Position numbers and translations under genes: made by a program. 64,000 bases of DNA, taken from NCBI GenBank assembly GCA_902614655.1, contig CACMLX010000001.1, forward strand, positions 1 through 64,000, given 5' to 3'. The DNA is from an uncultured Pelagibacteraceae bacterium. Lineage in GTDB: Bacteria; Pseudomonadota; Alphaproteobacteria; Pelagibacterales; AG-422-B15. This document shows positions 18,039-28,356 of the stretch, one piece after another. The first letter of the stretch is position 1; each line of letters begins with the position of its first letter. The notes under the pieces are model-generated. The model saw only the letters and a list, made by a program, of their open reading frames with translations, made no database searches and was not told the DNA's origin.

Positions 18039-19367
18039 ATGACAACGATAACAAGATTTGCGCCTAGTCCAACAGGATTATTGCACTTGGGTAATATCAG
18101 AACAGCCCTAATAAATTGGTTGTATTCAAAAAATAGTGGTGGAAAATTTATTCTTCGAATTGATGATACCGATCGAGAGAGGTCAAAAGATGAATACATT
18201 TCTCAAATAAAATATGATTTGGAGTGGCTGGGAATAGACTACGACGAGACTTTTAATCAGTCTTCTAGATTTGAAAGATATAAAGAGCAATTCGAAAAAT
18301 TAAAATCTGATGGCAGGATATATGCTTGCTATGAAACCCCTGAAGAACTTGAGAGAAAAAGAAAGCTTCAGATGGCTGCCGGTGGAAAGCAAGTGTATGA
18401 CCGTTCTGCATTAAAATTAACGGAGCAACAAATTAAAGATTATGAGAATGATGGAAGAAAACCCCATTGGCGATTTCTTCTTCAAACAGAACGCATGAAA
18501 TGGAATGATTTATTAAAAGGTGAAATTGATATTGATTTAACAAGCTTATCAGATCCTGTTTTATTTCGAGAAGATGGTGTTCCACTTTATACATTCACTT
18601 CAGCTGTAGATGATGTTGATTACAACATTACTAATGTAATTAGAGGAGATGATCACACTAGTAATACCGCTGTACAAATTGAAATCATAAATGCATTGGA
18701 TGAAAATAAAATTTCATTTGCACATCATGCCCTTTTAAAGGCATCTACAGGAGACAAACTATCAAAAAGAGACAATGTAATATCAATCGATAGTTTCAGA
18801 AAAGATAATATTGAGCCTATCTCGATTCTCAGCTTACTAGCAACGATTGGAACTTCAAATTCAATTGAACTAAAGAGTGGAATAGATCAAATCATTGAAG
18901 AGTTTAAACTTGAGACAATTTCAACATCACCAGGACGCGTCGAAATTGATGTCCTAAAGGCGCTTAACAAAAAACAAGTCCAAAAATTTGATTATGAGGA
19001 AATTCAATCAAGACTTTCTGAGATTGATGAAAATGTTGATAAAAAGTTTTGGGATACCATAAAAGGTAATTTGGAAACTGTTGAAGAAATATCTTCTTGG
19101 GCTGATATTGTATTTAACAGTAAGCCTGCTGAGTCTGATGATAAAGATTATATAAAATTAGCATTAGAGTTAATGCCAGAGGAACCGTGGGATGATGATA
19201 CTTGGACTACTTGGACGAATGCCATAAAAGAAAAAACAGGACGCAAGGGCAAAGAATTGTTTCTTCCATTGCGAGTAGCATTCACAGGACTGACACATGG
19301 TCCGGAAATGAAGCTTCTCATACAACTAATTGGTAGAGACAAAATTGTTGAGAGGATTCAGACTTAA
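18039..19367 (+). CDS. gltX: Glutamyl-tRNA synthetase
   Basis: A 442-residue class I aminoacyl-tRNA synthetase. The HIGH-type motif is FAPSPTGLLHLGNIRTALIN near the N-terminus. The KMSKS-type motif is KLSKRD (near 246-251). The Glu-binding FILRIDDTDRERS follows the first. It is shorter than the E. coli enzyme (471) and lacks an evident Zn-binding cysteine cluster, like many alphaproteobacterial copies. Alphaproteobacteria often have two GltX paralogues, one mischarging tRNA-Gln for the GatCAB route; this window shows only one. It is packed with zero spacing between nadE and cysS. Confidence 0.95.
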   Translation: MTTITRFAPSPTGLLHLGNIRTALINWLYSKNSGGKFILRIDDTDRERSKDEYISQIKYDLEWLGIDYDETFNQSSRFERYKEQFEKLKSDGRIYACYETPEELERKRKLQMAAGGKQVYDRSALKLTEQQIKDYENDGRKPHWRFLLQTERMKWNDLLKGEIDIDLTSLSDPVLFREDGVPLYTFTSAVDDVDYNITNVIRGDDHTSNTAVQIEIINALDENKISFAHHALLKASTGDKLSKRDNVISIDSFRKDNIEPISILSLLATIGTSNSIELKSGIDQIIEEFKLETISTSPGRVEIDVLKALNKKQVQKFDYEEIQSRLSEIDENVDKKFWDTIKGNLETVEEISSWADIVFNSKPAESDDKDYIKLALELMPEEPWDDDTWTTWTNAIKEKTGRKGKELFLPLRVAFTGLTHGPEMKLLIQLIGRDKIVERIQT

Positions 19368-20732
19368 ATGGACTTGATGCTTTACGATACATTTACCAAT
19401 TCAAAAAAGAAGTTTGAACCAATTGATCCAAATAATGTACGAATGTACGTATGTGGGCCAACCGTATACGATTATGCGCATGTAGGCAATGCTCGACCAG
19501 TTATAGTGTTTGATATTTTATTTCGATTACTCCAAAAAATTTATGGCAGCAAAAATGTAACTTATGTAAGAAATATCACTGACGTTGATGATAAAATTAT
19601 ACACGCAGCAAATGATCAAAATGAAGACATTGGAATACTTACAGAAAAGACAATTAATTATTTTCATGACGATGCAAAATATATTGGTGCTTTAAAACCT
19701 ACATTTGAGCCAAGAGCAACCGAACATATACCTGAGATGATCGAGTTAATTGAAAAACTCATATCAAAAGAGTTTGCATATGTAGCGGATGGTAATGTTC
19801 TTTTTTCTTCAAATAAATTTAAAGAATATGGAAAACTCTCTGGTAAGAATTTAGATGAAATGGTTGCTGGTTCACGTGTGGGTGTAGAAAGTTATAAAAA
19901 AGAAGAGTCTGATTTTGTATTATGGAAACCTTCAAAAGAAGATGAGCCCAGTTGGAAAAGTCCATGGGGAGATGGGAGACCTGGCTGGCACATTGAATGC
20001 TCTGCAATGAGTGAAAAACTTTTAGGGGAAAATTTTGATATTCATGGAGGAGGCCAAGATTTAATATTTCCACATCATGAGAATGAAATTGCTCAAAGTG
20101 AGTGTGCAAATAATAACAAATTTGCAAATTATTGGGTTCACAATGGCTTTGTTACTGTTGAGGGTAATAAAATGTCAAAGTCTGATGGTAATTTTGTAAC
20201 TGTAAATGAGTTAAAAGACAGTTTCCAAGGGGAAGTTATTAGGCTTACCATGATATCAACTCACTACAGACAACCTCTCAATTGGACCAAGGATAACCTC
20301 AATGAAAGTAAAAAAACATTAGATAAATGGTACACATTCTTGAGCAATTTTAATGGTGATGAATTAAAAGATGCAAATAATGATAATGGAATTATGGAAA
20401 CATTATTGGATGATATGAATACACCTAAAGCTATTACCGTGCTTCATCAAAAATTTAAAGACTGCCAATCAGGGGATAAAGGCTTAGTAAGCAATTTTTT
20501 ATATTCAGCAAATATACTTGGACTTTTAAATGAAAAACCATCTGAATGGCTTTCCTGGAAAAAGGAAAATTTAAATATTAATACCGCTCAAGTTGAGTTG
20601 CTTATTGCTCAAAGAAATGAGGCACGATCAAATAAGAACTTTGATGATGCTGATAGGATCCGAAATGAATTAGACAAAATGGGAGTCATACTTGAAGACC
20701 AAGGTGGCGAAACAACTTGGAAAGTTAAGTAA
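19368..20732 (+). CDS. cysS: Cysteinyl-tRNA synthetase
   Basis: A 454-residue monomeric class I synthetase. MYVCGPTVYDYAHVGNARP holds the zinc-ligand Cys and the HIGH-type HVGN. Further zinc ligands are in WHIECSAM and HHENEIAQSE. The KMSKS loop is KMSKSDGNF. The C-terminal ARSNKNFDDADRIRNELDKMGVILED is the usual DALR-adjacent tail. The start abuts the gltX stop and the cimA GTG follows the TAA directly, giving three genes with no spacers. Confidence 0.97.
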   Translation: MDLMLYDTFTNSKKKFEPIDPNNVRMYVCGPTVYDYAHVGNARPVIVFDILFRLLQKIYGSKNVTYVRNITDVDDKIIHAANDQNEDIGILTEKTINYFHDDAKYIGALKPTFEPRATEHIPEMIELIEKLISKEFAYVADGNVLFSSNKFKEYGKLSGKNLDEMVAGSRVGVESYKKEESDFVLWKPSKEDEPSWKSPWGDGRPGWHIECSAMSEKLLGENFDIHGGGQDLIFPHHENEIAQSECANNNKFANYWVHNGFVTVEGNKMSKSDGNFVTVNELKDSFQGEVIRLTMISTHYRQPLNWTKDNLNESKKTLDKWYTFLSNFNGDELKDANNDNGIMETLLDDMNTPKAITVLHQKFKDCQSGDKGLVSNFLYSANILGLLNEKPSEWLSWKKENLNINTAQVELLIAQRNEARSNKNFDDADRIRNELDKMGVILEDQGGETTWKVK

Positions 20733-22325
20733 GTGAAAGAAAAATTATACATATTTGATACGACTCTTAGAGACGGAGCTCAAACTTACGGTGTTGATTT
20801 TAATGTTGATGAAAAAAAACTTCTCGCAAAAAAATTAGATGAGCTTGGTGTTGACTATATTGAGGGTGGATGGCCAGGTGCAAACTCAACTGATACTAAG
20901 TTTTTTAATGAAGATTTAAAATTTAAAAACTCAATGTTTACTGCGTTTGGCATGACTAAAAAATCTGGTCGCAGCGCAGAAAATGATCCTGGTTTGGCTG
21001 CAATGATAAATATTAATGCGCCTTCAGCGTGTGTAGTTGGAAAATCATGGGATTTCCATGTTGATCTTGCACTGGGAATTACTAATGAGGAAAATTTAGA
21101 AAATATTGGAGAGTCAGTAAAATTTTTAGCAAAAACGAAAAAAGAAGTGCATTTCGATGCTGAACATTTTTTTGATGGTTACAAATCTAATCCAAATTAT
21201 GCAATTGAATGTCTTAAAGCTGCAAAGTCAAATGGGGCACGTTGGCTTGTTCTTTGTGACACGAATGGTGGAACCCTTCCGCATGAAGTTGAAAATATCG
21301 TATCAAAAGTTTCTAAAGAAATTTCAGGAGATCATCTTGGAATTCATGCACATAATGACACAGGTAATGCAGTCGCCAATACTCTTGCTGCTGTAAGAGC
21401 AGGTGCAAGACAGGTTCAGGGTACGATAAATGGTTTAGGTGAAAGATGTGGAAATGCTAATCTAATTTCACTATTGCCAACATTTGCTTTTAAAAATGAA
21501 TTTGAAAACAAATTTGACTTATCTATTAATAGAGAACGACTTAATCTTTTAACCGAGCTTTCAAGGCTTCTTGATGAAATCCTAAACAGAATCCCAAATC
21601 GTACAGCGCCTTATGTTGGCTCTTCTGCTTTTGCGCATAAGGGTGGATTACATGTTTCTGCGGTTAACAAAGATCCAAAGACTTACGAACACATCAATCC
21701 TGAACTTGTAGGCAATCTAAGGCAAATTATCATTTCTGAACAATCAGGAAAATCTAATATTTTATCAAAATTAAAATCAGCAGGAATAGAAGTCGATGAA
21801 GACGATAAGACAATTCAAAAAATCTTAGATAGAGTAAAAGAAAGAGAATTTAATGGTTATTCTTACGATGGCGCTGATGCTTCTTTTGAAATTCTTGTTA
21901 ATAAAGTACTTAGCAAAATGCCAGAATATTTTGAAGTAATCAGTTTTAATGTGAATGTACAGAATTCAGGTGGAGAGGGGCAGACCATGTCAGAAGCTTC
22001 TGTGAAATTAAAAATTGATAATAATGAAATTATTGGTACCGGTAAAGGAGTTGGTCCAGTCAATGCATTGGATAATGCTCTTCGAAATAATTTTAAGTCA
22101 AGCCGTTATGCTGAGTACATAAACGATTTATCATTAATTGATTATAAGGTTCGAATTCTCAATACGGGTACCGATGCAATAACTCGAGTTTCAATTGAAA
22201 GTTCTGATGCAAATAAGAAAAGTTGGTACACGATCGGCGTTTCAGAAAATATTATTGAAGCATCTTTTAGAGCGCTTATTGATAGTGTTGAATTTAAATT
22301 AATGAAAGAAAAAGTAAAAGTTTAA
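20733..22325 (+). CDS. cimA: (R)-citramalate synthase CimA
   Basis: A 530-residue member of the isopropylmalate/citramalate synthase family. The TIM barrel begins FDTTLRDGAQTYGVDFNVDEK. HAHNDTGNAVANTLAAVRAG gives the metal-binding His pair, with GTINGLGERCGNANL after it. A C-terminal LeuA-type allosteric domain (about 390-520) follows. CimA condenses pyruvate and acetyl-CoA to citramalate, a threonine-independent route to 2-oxobutyrate for isoleucine, and the C-terminal domain is the usual isoleucine sensor. The start is GTG directly after the cysS stop. The family also includes proteins annotated as 2-isopropylmalate synthase-like, but the GAQTYGV signature fits CimA. Confidence 0.9.
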   Translation: MKEKLYIFDTTLRDGAQTYGVDFNVDEKKLLAKKLDELGVDYIEGGWPGANSTDTKFFNEDLKFKNSMFTAFGMTKKSGRSAENDPGLAAMININAPSACVVGKSWDFHVDLALGITNEENLENIGESVKFLAKTKKEVHFDAEHFFDGYKSNPNYAIECLKAAKSNGARWLVLCDTNGGTLPHEVENIVSKVSKEISGDHLGIHAHNDTGNAVANTLAAVRAGARQVQGTINGLGERCGNANLISLLPTFAFKNEFENKFDLSINRERLNLLTELSRLLDEILNRIPNRTAPYVGSSAFAHKGGLHVSAVNKDPKTYEHINPELVGNLRQIIISEQSGKSNILSKLKSAGIEVDEDDKTIQKILDRVKEREFNGYSYDGADASFEILVNKVLSKMPEYFEVISFNVNVQNSGGEGQTMSEASVKLKIDNNEIIGTGKGVGPVNALDNALRNNFKSSRYAEYINDLSLIDYKVRILNTGTDAITRVSIESSDANKKSWYTIGVSENIIEASFRALIDSVEFKLMKEKVKV

Positions 22326-22331
22326 ATTCAA

Positions 22332-23069
22332 ATGAATTTTGATAAAATTTCAATTATTCTTGTTGATACACAATTACCTGAAAACGTCGGTCTTGTTGCT
22401 CGCTCTATGTACAATTTTGGTTTCAATAATTTAAAACTAGTATCACCTGAACTAGAATGGCCATCAGAAAAAGCACTTGCTGTAGCTGTAGACGCTAAGA
22501 GCATAGTTGAAAACATCAAAGTATATAGCTCCCTTCGAGAGGCGTTGAGTGATACCAATTATTCAATTGGCTACACAGCACGTCTAAGAGATATGAGCAA
22601 ACAATTTAGCGACAATTCTAAAATTATCGGTGAAATAAAAGAACAGAAAATTAATGATAGTATCGGTGTTGTTTTTGGCGGCGAAGCTTCTGGACTTACA
22701 AATGATCATTTGTCACTTATAACAAAATGTGTGACTATTGATACGCATAAAAATTTTTCATCTCTTAATTTATCTCATGCAGTCAATGTATTTTGTTATT
22801 CATTATTTTCTAAAGTATTTAAAACGGATCAGTTAGTTGATAAGAATTCTGAGCCTCATGGAAGTCAGAATGATCTGATGTATTTTTTTGATCATTTAGA
22901 AGAAGAGCTTGAATCTAGAGGTTTTTTTCAACCTGAAGAAAAAATGCCAAAAATGAAGCAAAACCTAAGAAATATCTTTCATCGTGCTGATCTCAGTGAA
23001 CGTGAGATAGCAACACTTAGAGGGGTTGTAACAGTGCTTACAGAATATAGAAAAACTGAGGAAATTTAG
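22332..23069 (+). CDS. trmJ: TrmJ-like tRNA/rRNA 2'-O-methyltransferase (SPOUT)
   Basis: A 245-residue SPOUT methyltransferase of the TrmH/TrmJ group. Motif 1 is [20 protein letters not shown] (residues 9-28). Motif 2 is [14 protein letters not shown]. Motif 3 is [17 protein letters not shown], forming the knotted SAM site. The C-terminal helical extension ([20 protein letters not shown]) is typical of TrmJ, which methylates the ribose of position 32 in tRNAs. It begins 6 bp after cimA. A second SPOUT enzyme (rlmB) lies at 41.7 kb and is clearly different. Confidence 0.85.
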   Translation: MNFDKISIILVDTQLPENVGLVARSMYNFGFNNLKLVSPELEWPSEKALAVAVDAKSIVENIKVYSSLREALSDTNYSIGYTARLRDMSKQFSDNSKIIGEIKEQKINDSIGVVFGGEASGLTNDHLSLITKCVTIDTHKNFSSLNLSHAVNVFCYSLFSKVFKTDQLVDKNSEPHGSQNDLMYFFDHLEEELESRGFFQPEEKMPKMKQNLRNIFHRADLSEREIATLRGVVTVLTEYRKTEEI

Positions 23070-23122
23070 CTTTCAGGTTTGACATTGGCGAGGAAACCAG
23101 TATAAACCACGGATCATCAAAT

Positions 23123-23740
23123 ATGACAAAAAGAGTTGCACAAAAACATAAAATAGATAGACGTCTGAGTGTTAACCTATGGGGCAGACCAAAAAGCCCA
23201 TTCAACCTAAGAAAATACAGACCCGGTCAGCATGGACAAAAGCATACGGGTAAATTGTCTGATTATGGTGTTCAGTTAAATGCTAAACAAAAGCTGAAAG
23301 GTTATTATGGAAACCTCAACGAAAGACAATTCCGTAATTGTTATAAAGAAGCTATTAGACAAAAAGGTGACTCAGGTGAAAACCTAATTGCTATTTTAGA
23401 ACGCAGACTTGATACTATTGTTTATCGATCAAAGTTTGTGCCAACTGTTTTTGCAGCTAGACAATTTATTAATCATGGACATGTCAAAGTTAATGGAAAA
23501 AGAGTTAATATTGCAAGCTGTCTTCTTAAAGAAGGTGATGTTGTTGAAGTCAAAGATAAATCTAAAGAGATGGCATTAGTAGTTGAATCAATGAAAAGTC
23601 AGGAAAGAGATATTCCAGGATACATCACAGTTGATGAAAAAAAATGTTCTTCAACTTTTGTAAGGACACCTCAGTTTGCTGAGGTTCCATATGCAACTCA
23701 AATGGATCCGAAACTAGTAATCGAGTATTACTCTCGATAA
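23123..23740 (+). CDS. rpsD: 30S ribosomal protein S4
   Basis: A 205-residue primary 16S rRNA-binding protein that nucleates 30S assembly. The N-terminus is [21 protein letters not shown], and the S4 RNA-binding domain has [20 protein letters not shown] and the following [18 protein letters not shown] (about 95-130). As in other Alphaproteobacteria it stands outside the alpha operon. A 53-bp gap from trmJ may hold its own promoter. Confidence 0.97.
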   Translation: MTKRVAQKHKIDRRLSVNLWGRPKSPFNLRKYRPGQHGQKHTGKLSDYGVQLNAKQKLKGYYGNLNERQFRNCYKEAIRQKGDSGENLIAILERRLDTIVYRSKFVPTVFAARQFINHGHVKVNGKRVNIASCLLKEGDVVEVKDKSKEMALVVESMKSQERDIPGYITVDEKKCSSTFVRTPQFAEVPYATQMDPKLVIEYYSR

Positions 23741-23747
23741 AATTAAA

Positions 23748-24854
23748 ATGAGTGCATCGCACTGGTTTTCCAAATCTTATACTGAAGCTAAGAAAAGATT
23801 TCATGAATCTGTTAATCAACTAGAGTCACTGGGTCATCTAGTTCAACGAGACAGCTTATCATTAGATTTAGTAGGTCCTGATGGAGAGGATCTCACAATA
23901 GATATTGCAATTCTTGGATCTTTAACAAGTAATAAATTATTGTTATATACCTCTGGTATACACGGCGTTGAAGGTTTTGCCGGTTCAGCTATACAACTTT
24001 CAGTCATTGATATGTTGAAAAATCAAAAGCTAATTGAGGATTATTGCATAATCTTCGTACATATCATTAATCCTTTTGGTATGGCTTGGCACCGAAGAGT
24101 TAATGAAAACAATGTCGATATGAATAGAAATTTTATTAACACGCATAGCGGTGAGCCCGATGGCTACAAAAAAATAGATAAATTTTTGAATCCAAACACA
24201 ATACCAAAAAAATTTGAATTATCCTTTTATATAGATGGAATAAAATTAATTTTGAAATATGGTTTCACTAATTTCAAGCAATGGTTTGCTCAAGGTCAGT
24301 ACACAAGGCCATCCAGCCTGCAGTATGGAGGTGATAAACTCCAAAAAGGTCCTAAATTATTAATTGATTGGTTGAGAAATAACTTAAAAGAAACTCAAAT
24401 GATATTTGGTATCGATTTGCACACTGGGCTTGGTAAATCTGGTTACGATACTATTTTAATTTCAGACCAAATTGGTGAAGCTGATTATGAATTGCTGCAA
24501 AATTTATATGGAAGTCATATAGCACCGTTGGATCCAAATAAGGGGGTTGGCTATCATGTAACAGGCGACATTCACTCTGGAATTTCAGCTGAATTTCCAT
24601 CTATTAAGTGGCTTACAATTACACAAGAATTTGGAACTTATGGACCTGTAACAGTTTTTAAAAATTTAAGAGCTGAAAATAGATGGACACAAAATAATAA
24701 ACTCAATGATCCGCTGGATATTATGAAACATTGGAGTAGAAATAATTTATTACGTACGTTTAATCCAGACAGTAGGAAATGGCATGAAAGTTTAATTGTG
24801 CGAGGAAAGATTGTATTTAATAGAGCAGTCGAATATCTTATTTCAATAGACTAA
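23748..24854 (+). CDS. DUF2817 family M14-like carboxypeptidase/deacylase
   Basis: A 368-residue DUF2817 protein related to zinc carboxypeptidases of the M14 clan. Likely metal ligands are His and Glu in SGIHGVEGFAGS (near 66-77) and a third His in FGIDLHTGLG. A catalytic Glu is expected in TITQEFGTYGP. RRVNENNVDMNRNF is a further family signature (substrate-binding Arg). No signal peptide, so it is presumably cytoplasmic. It starts 8 bp after rpsD and overlaps convergent grxD by 4 bp. Natural substrate of this family is not established to my knowledge. Confidence 0.82.
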   Translation: MSASHWFSKSYTEAKKRFHESVNQLESLGHLVQRDSLSLDLVGPDGEDLTIDIAILGSLTSNKLLLYTSGIHGVEGFAGSAIQLSVIDMLKNQKLIEDYCIIFVHIINPFGMAWHRRVNENNVDMNRNFINTHSGEPDGYKKIDKFLNPNTIPKKFELSFYIDGIKLILKYGFTNFKQWFAQGQYTRPSSLQYGGDKLQKGPKLLIDWLRNNLKETQMIFGIDLHTGLGKSGYDTILISDQIGEADYELLQNLYGSHIAPLDPNKGVGYHVTGDIHSGISAEFPSIKWLTITQEFGTYGPVTVFKNLRAENRWTQNNKLNDPLDIMKHWSRNNLLRTFNPDSRKWHESLIVRGKIVFNRAVEYLISID

Positions 24855-25180
24855 TCGTGCGTAATACCTTTTGTATCAAAAACTGATGCTAATTCTCCAC
24901 TTTTATGCATGTCTAAAATAATATCGCATCCTCCTATAAACTCGCCCTTAATATAAAGTTGTGGAATTGTAGGCCAGTTAGTGAAATCTTTAATACCTTG
25001 TCTTAGTTCGTCACTTTCCAAAATATTTACATCTTTATAATTTACGTTCATAAAAGAAAGAGTATTTACAACAGCATTCGAAAAGCCGCATTGAGGCTGG
25101 TCCTTTGTTCCTTTCATGAAGAGAACTACATCGTTTTGATCAACAATGTTTTTTATTTCATCATGCACATTATTAGTCAT
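24851..25180 (-). CDS. grxD: Monothiol glutaredoxin (Grx4/GrxD type)
   Basis: A 109-residue CGFS-type glutaredoxin: LFMKGTKDQPQCGFSNAVVN carries the active-site CGFS, followed by WPTIPQLYIKGEFIGGCDI with the cis-Pro and glutathione-binding GGCD. These proteins bridge a [2Fe-2S] cluster with glutathione and pass it on or act with BolA in iron regulation. In many Alphaproteobacteria the order is purL-bolA-grxD; here no bolA lies in the 57-bp gap to purL. It is the last gene of the minus-strand purine cluster. Confidence 0.95.
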   Translation of the reverse strand: MTNNVHDEIKNIVDQNDVVLFMKGTKDQPQCGFSNAVVNTLSFMNVNYKDVNILESDELRQGIKDFTNWPTIPQLYIKGEFIGGCDIILDMHKSGELASVFDTKGITHD

Positions 25181-25237
25181 GAATGAAGAATTAACTGCTT
25201 TTTATAATTATTCAATAATAATTTTGAGCCCTTTTGG

Positions 25238-27436
25238 TCAAAATTCATTGAACCATTTTGTATGGTGGTCAATTAAGCTTGATAATTCAACCTCTCCAAT
25301 TGAATTGATTGAGATAGATGTTCCTCCAATTTCTCCAATTCTTTCTATTTTGACAGCACTCTTGCCTGCATCAACTTCTAGTTGTTCAAGCTTATTTTGT
25401 GAGACCTCAACTAGGTACCTAGCTTGATCCTCTCCATAAAAGTAACCGTGAAGAAAGTCTTTTGTTATATCAATTTTTATGCCTTTCTCACCTGAGACGC
25501 ACATTTCAGCAATTGCAATAAGAACACCACCTTCACCAACATCATGAACAGATTTTAGTAATTTCTTAGCGACGCAATCTAGAATGAATTTTCCATTTTT
25601 TAATTCATCATCCAAATTAATTGACGGGGTACCGCCGTCTTCTCTATTTTGTATGATTGAGAGATAATGACTATTGCCTAAATGATTGTTACTTTCCCCA
25701 ATGAGGCATAAAACATTACCCTCATTTTTAAGATCTATTGTCATTGTATTAGATAAATCTCTAATTAGTCCAACTCCACCAATAGCGGGAGTAGGATAAA
25801 TCCCTTCACCGTTAGTTTCATTATAGAGTGATACATTTCCTGAAATGACAGGATAATTAAGCTTACTGCAAGCATCCCCCATGCCACGAATGCATTCTAC
25901 AAATTGTCCCATGATTTCTGGCTTTTCAGGATTTCCAAAATTCATACAATCTGTAATTGCAATTGGTTCAGCTCCGGATGCAACAATATTACGCCAAGTT
26001 TCAACAACCGCATGCTTTCCTCCTTCATAGGGATTATGTCTGCAGTATGTGGGTGAACAGTCTGTACTGATCGCTATTCCTTTGTTGGTTCCATGCACTC
26101 TGACAACTGCTGCATCAGAACCAGGTCGTACAACTGTATCTGCCATAACCATGTGATCGTATTGTTCCCATATCCATTTTCTGCTGCATAAATTTGGATG
26201 GCTTATCATTTTTAATAAATCGCTTAAGATATCTTTATCTTCAAAATCCTTACTTTCGAAACTGATTAGGGGAGAAGGGTCATTGATAATATAATCTCGC
26301 TGATACTCTGGCGCATCCTCTACCAAAATATTAATTGGTATACTTGCCTGCTCTTCACCATCCATATGCAATATTAATTTTTTTGTATCTGTAACTTCAC
26401 CAATTACTTCAAATTCAAGATCCCATTTTTTAAAAATGCATCGAGCAAGTTCCTCTTTTTTGGGCTGAATAACCATTAGCATTCTTTCCTGACTTTCTGA
26501 AAGCATCAGCTCGTAGGCAGTCATGTTAGCCGCTCGCATAGGAACCTTAGATAAATTTATATCAATTCCTACATTTCCTTTGGATGCCATCTCAATTGAT
26601 GATGAAGTTAAACCTGCAGCTCCCATATCTTGAATTGCTATAATTGCATCCTCTTTCATGAGTTCCAGACAAGCCTCAAGTAATAGTTTTTCAGTAAAAG
26701 GATCGCCTACTTGAACAGTGGGTTTTTTTTCTTCAGAGTCATCAGCAAATTCAGCTGATGCCATTGTTGCACCATGAATACCATCTCTACCTGTTTTTGA
26801 ACCAACATACACTACTGAATTTCCTATTCCTGCAGCCGCGGAATAGAAAATTTTATCTTTTTTTGCGATACCAACTGTCATAGCATTAACCAATATATTG
26901 CCGTTGTACGATGGATGAAAATTTACTTCACCTCCAACAGTTGGAATTCCAATACAATTTCCGTAACCACCAATACCACCAACAACACCTGAGACTAAAT
27001 GCTTTGTTTTTGGATGATTGGGATCTCCAAATCTAAGCGCATTCATATTTGCTACAGGTCTTGCGCCCATAGTAAATACATCTCTTAAAATACCCCCTAC
27101 ACCAGTTGCAGCTCCTTGGTAAGGCTCTAAAAATGAAGGATGATTATGACTTTCCATTTTGAAAACCGCAACATCTCCATCATCGATATCAATAACACCT
27201 GCGTTTTCACCTGGCCCTTGAATGACTCTTTCCCCTGATATTGGTAATTTTTTTAGCCAATATTTAGACGATTTATAGGAGCAATGCTCATTCCACATTG
27301 CACTAAATATTCCAAGTTCAGTAAGATTGGGTTCACGCCCAAGACCCTCAACAATTTTTTCAAACTCATCAAGCTTAAGACCGTGACTTTCTACAAGTGA
27401 TTTTTCTGTATCAAAATGCCAATTGGATGAAGTCAT
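25238..27436 (-). CDS. purL: Phosphoribosylformylglycinamidine synthase, PurL subunit
   Basis: A 732-residue small-type PurL, the ATP-dependent amidation subunit of FGAM synthase (FGAR to FGAM, step 4 of purine synthesis). It works with PurQ (glutaminase) and PurS, both encoded just upstream in the same operon. Visible signatures: [20 protein letters not shown] at the N-terminus, the metal-site region [39 protein letters not shown], and the second-half [16 protein letters not shown]. The ATG overlaps the purQ stop by 1 bp. Confidence 0.97.
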   Translation of the reverse strand: MTSSNWHFDTEKSLVESHGLKLDEFEKIVEGLGREPNLTELGIFSAMWNEHCSYKSSKYWLKKLPISGERVIQGPGENAGVIDIDDGDVAVFKMESHNHPSFLEPYQGAATGVGGILRDVFTMGARPVANMNALRFGDPNHPKTKHLVSGVVGGIGGYGNCIGIPTVGGEVNFHPSYNGNILVNAMTVGIAKKDKIFYSAAAGIGNSVVYVGSKTGRDGIHGATMASAEFADDSEEKKPTVQVGDPFTEKLLLEACLELMKEDAIIAIQDMGAAGLTSSSIEMASKGNVGIDINLSKVPMRAANMTAYELMLSESQERMLMVIQPKKEELARCIFKKWDLEFEVIGEVTDTKKLILHMDGEEQASIPINILVEDAPEYQRDYIINDPSPLISFESKDFEDKDILSDLLKMISHPNLCSRKWIWEQYDHMVMADTVVRPGSDAAVVRVHGTNKGIAISTDCSPTYCRHNPYEGGKHAVVETWRNIVASGAEPIAITDCMNFGNPEKPEIMGQFVECIRGMGDACSKLNYPVISGNVSLYNETNGEGIYPTPAIGGVGLIRDLSNTMTIDLKNEGNVLCLIGESNNHLGNSHYLSIIQNREDGGTPSINLDDELKNGKFILDCVAKKLLKSVHDVGEGGVLIAIAEMCVSGEKGIKIDITKDFLHGYFYGEDQARYLVEVSQNKLEQLEVDAGKSAVKIERIGEIGGTSISINSIGEVELSSLIDHHTKWFNEF

Positions 27437-28107
27437 TAACTTAAGAGACTTTCAAAAATATTTCTTCCATCATCACACCCATGAATGCTTTCAGCTGCTC
27501 TTTCGGGGTGGGGCATCATACCTAGTACATTTTTGCTTTTGTTGAACACTCCAGCAATATTATTTATTGAACCATTTGGATTTGAATGGGCATTGATATC
27601 TCCGTTTTCGTCACAGTATTGGAAGGCAATTTGATCGTTGTCTTCTATTTCTTTTATTTGATTACTGTTAGCAAAGTAATTTCCCTCGTTGTGAGCTATT
27701 GGCATTTTCGAAATTGTGGATTTATTAGTAAATATGGTTTTTGTATTTGTTGGTTTAATTATTATGTCGCGACATATAAAACTTAAACTACTATTTCTTA
27801 TTAGCGCTCCTTGAAGAAGACCACTTTCAATTAAAATTTGAAATCCATTACAAATTCCCATTACTGGCACACCTTTATTTGCATTTTCAATCACACTTTT
27901 CATGATAGGTGATGTTGATGCCATCGCGCCACATCGTAAATAATCACCATAAGAAAATCCACCTGGAACAACAATCAAATCTGATTGATTTATTGCCGAG
28001 TCTTTATGCCAAACCATTTCAGGCGAAGAGCCAATAATATTTTGAATTGCAACAGCTACATCTCTGTCGCAGTTCGAACCTGGGAAAATTATTACATGTG
28101 TCTTCAT
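27436..28107 (-). CDS. purQ: FGAM synthase glutaminase subunit PurQ
   Basis: A 223-residue class I glutamine amidotransferase delivering ammonia to PurL. The triad is visible: Cys in [11 protein letters not shown] (near 86), His and Glu in [10 protein letters not shown] near the C-terminus. [16 protein letters not shown] and [18 protein letters not shown] are family signatures. It is packed between purS and purL with almost no spacing. Confidence 0.97.
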   Translation of the reverse strand: MKTHVIIFPGSNCDRDVAVAIQNIIGSSPEMVWHKDSAINQSDLIVVPGGFSYGDYLRCGAMASTSPIMKSVIENANKGVPVMGICNGFQILIESGLLQGALIRNSSLSFICRDIIIKPTNTKTIFTNKSTISKMPIAHNEGNYFANSNQIKEIEDNDQIAFQYCDENGDINAHSNPNGSINNIAGVFNKSKNVLGMMPHPERAAESIHGCDDGRNIFESLLS

Positions 28108-28350
28108 TTAATTTTCAATTTCTACTGAGTAGTCTTCAATAACTAAGTTAGCTAATAGTTTCTCACACATATCTTTACACTGTTTTTCAGCTTCCTCTTT
28201 ACTGTTACTGTTGATTTCGAGTTCTATGAATTTTCCCTGTCTGACGTCATTAATGTTGTCGAATCCTAGTGATTTTAGGGAATTTGCAATAACTGAGCCT
28301 TGAGGATCAAGTACATCTTTTTTTAATGTGATATGAATTTTGGCTAGCAT
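28108..28350 (-). CDS. purS: FGAM synthase small subunit PurS
   Basis: An 80-residue PurS that bridges PurL and PurQ. MLAKIHITLKKDVLDPQGSV and SLKSLGFDNINDVRQGKFIEL are the family signatures. Its stop is directly followed by purQ. Separate purS and purQ agree with the short PurL in this window. Confidence 0.96.
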   Translation of the reverse strand: MLAKIHITLKKDVLDPQGSVIANSLKSLGFDNINDVRQGKFIELEINSNSKEEAEKQCKDMCEKLLANLVIEDYSVEIEN

Positions 28351-28356
28351 CAGACT

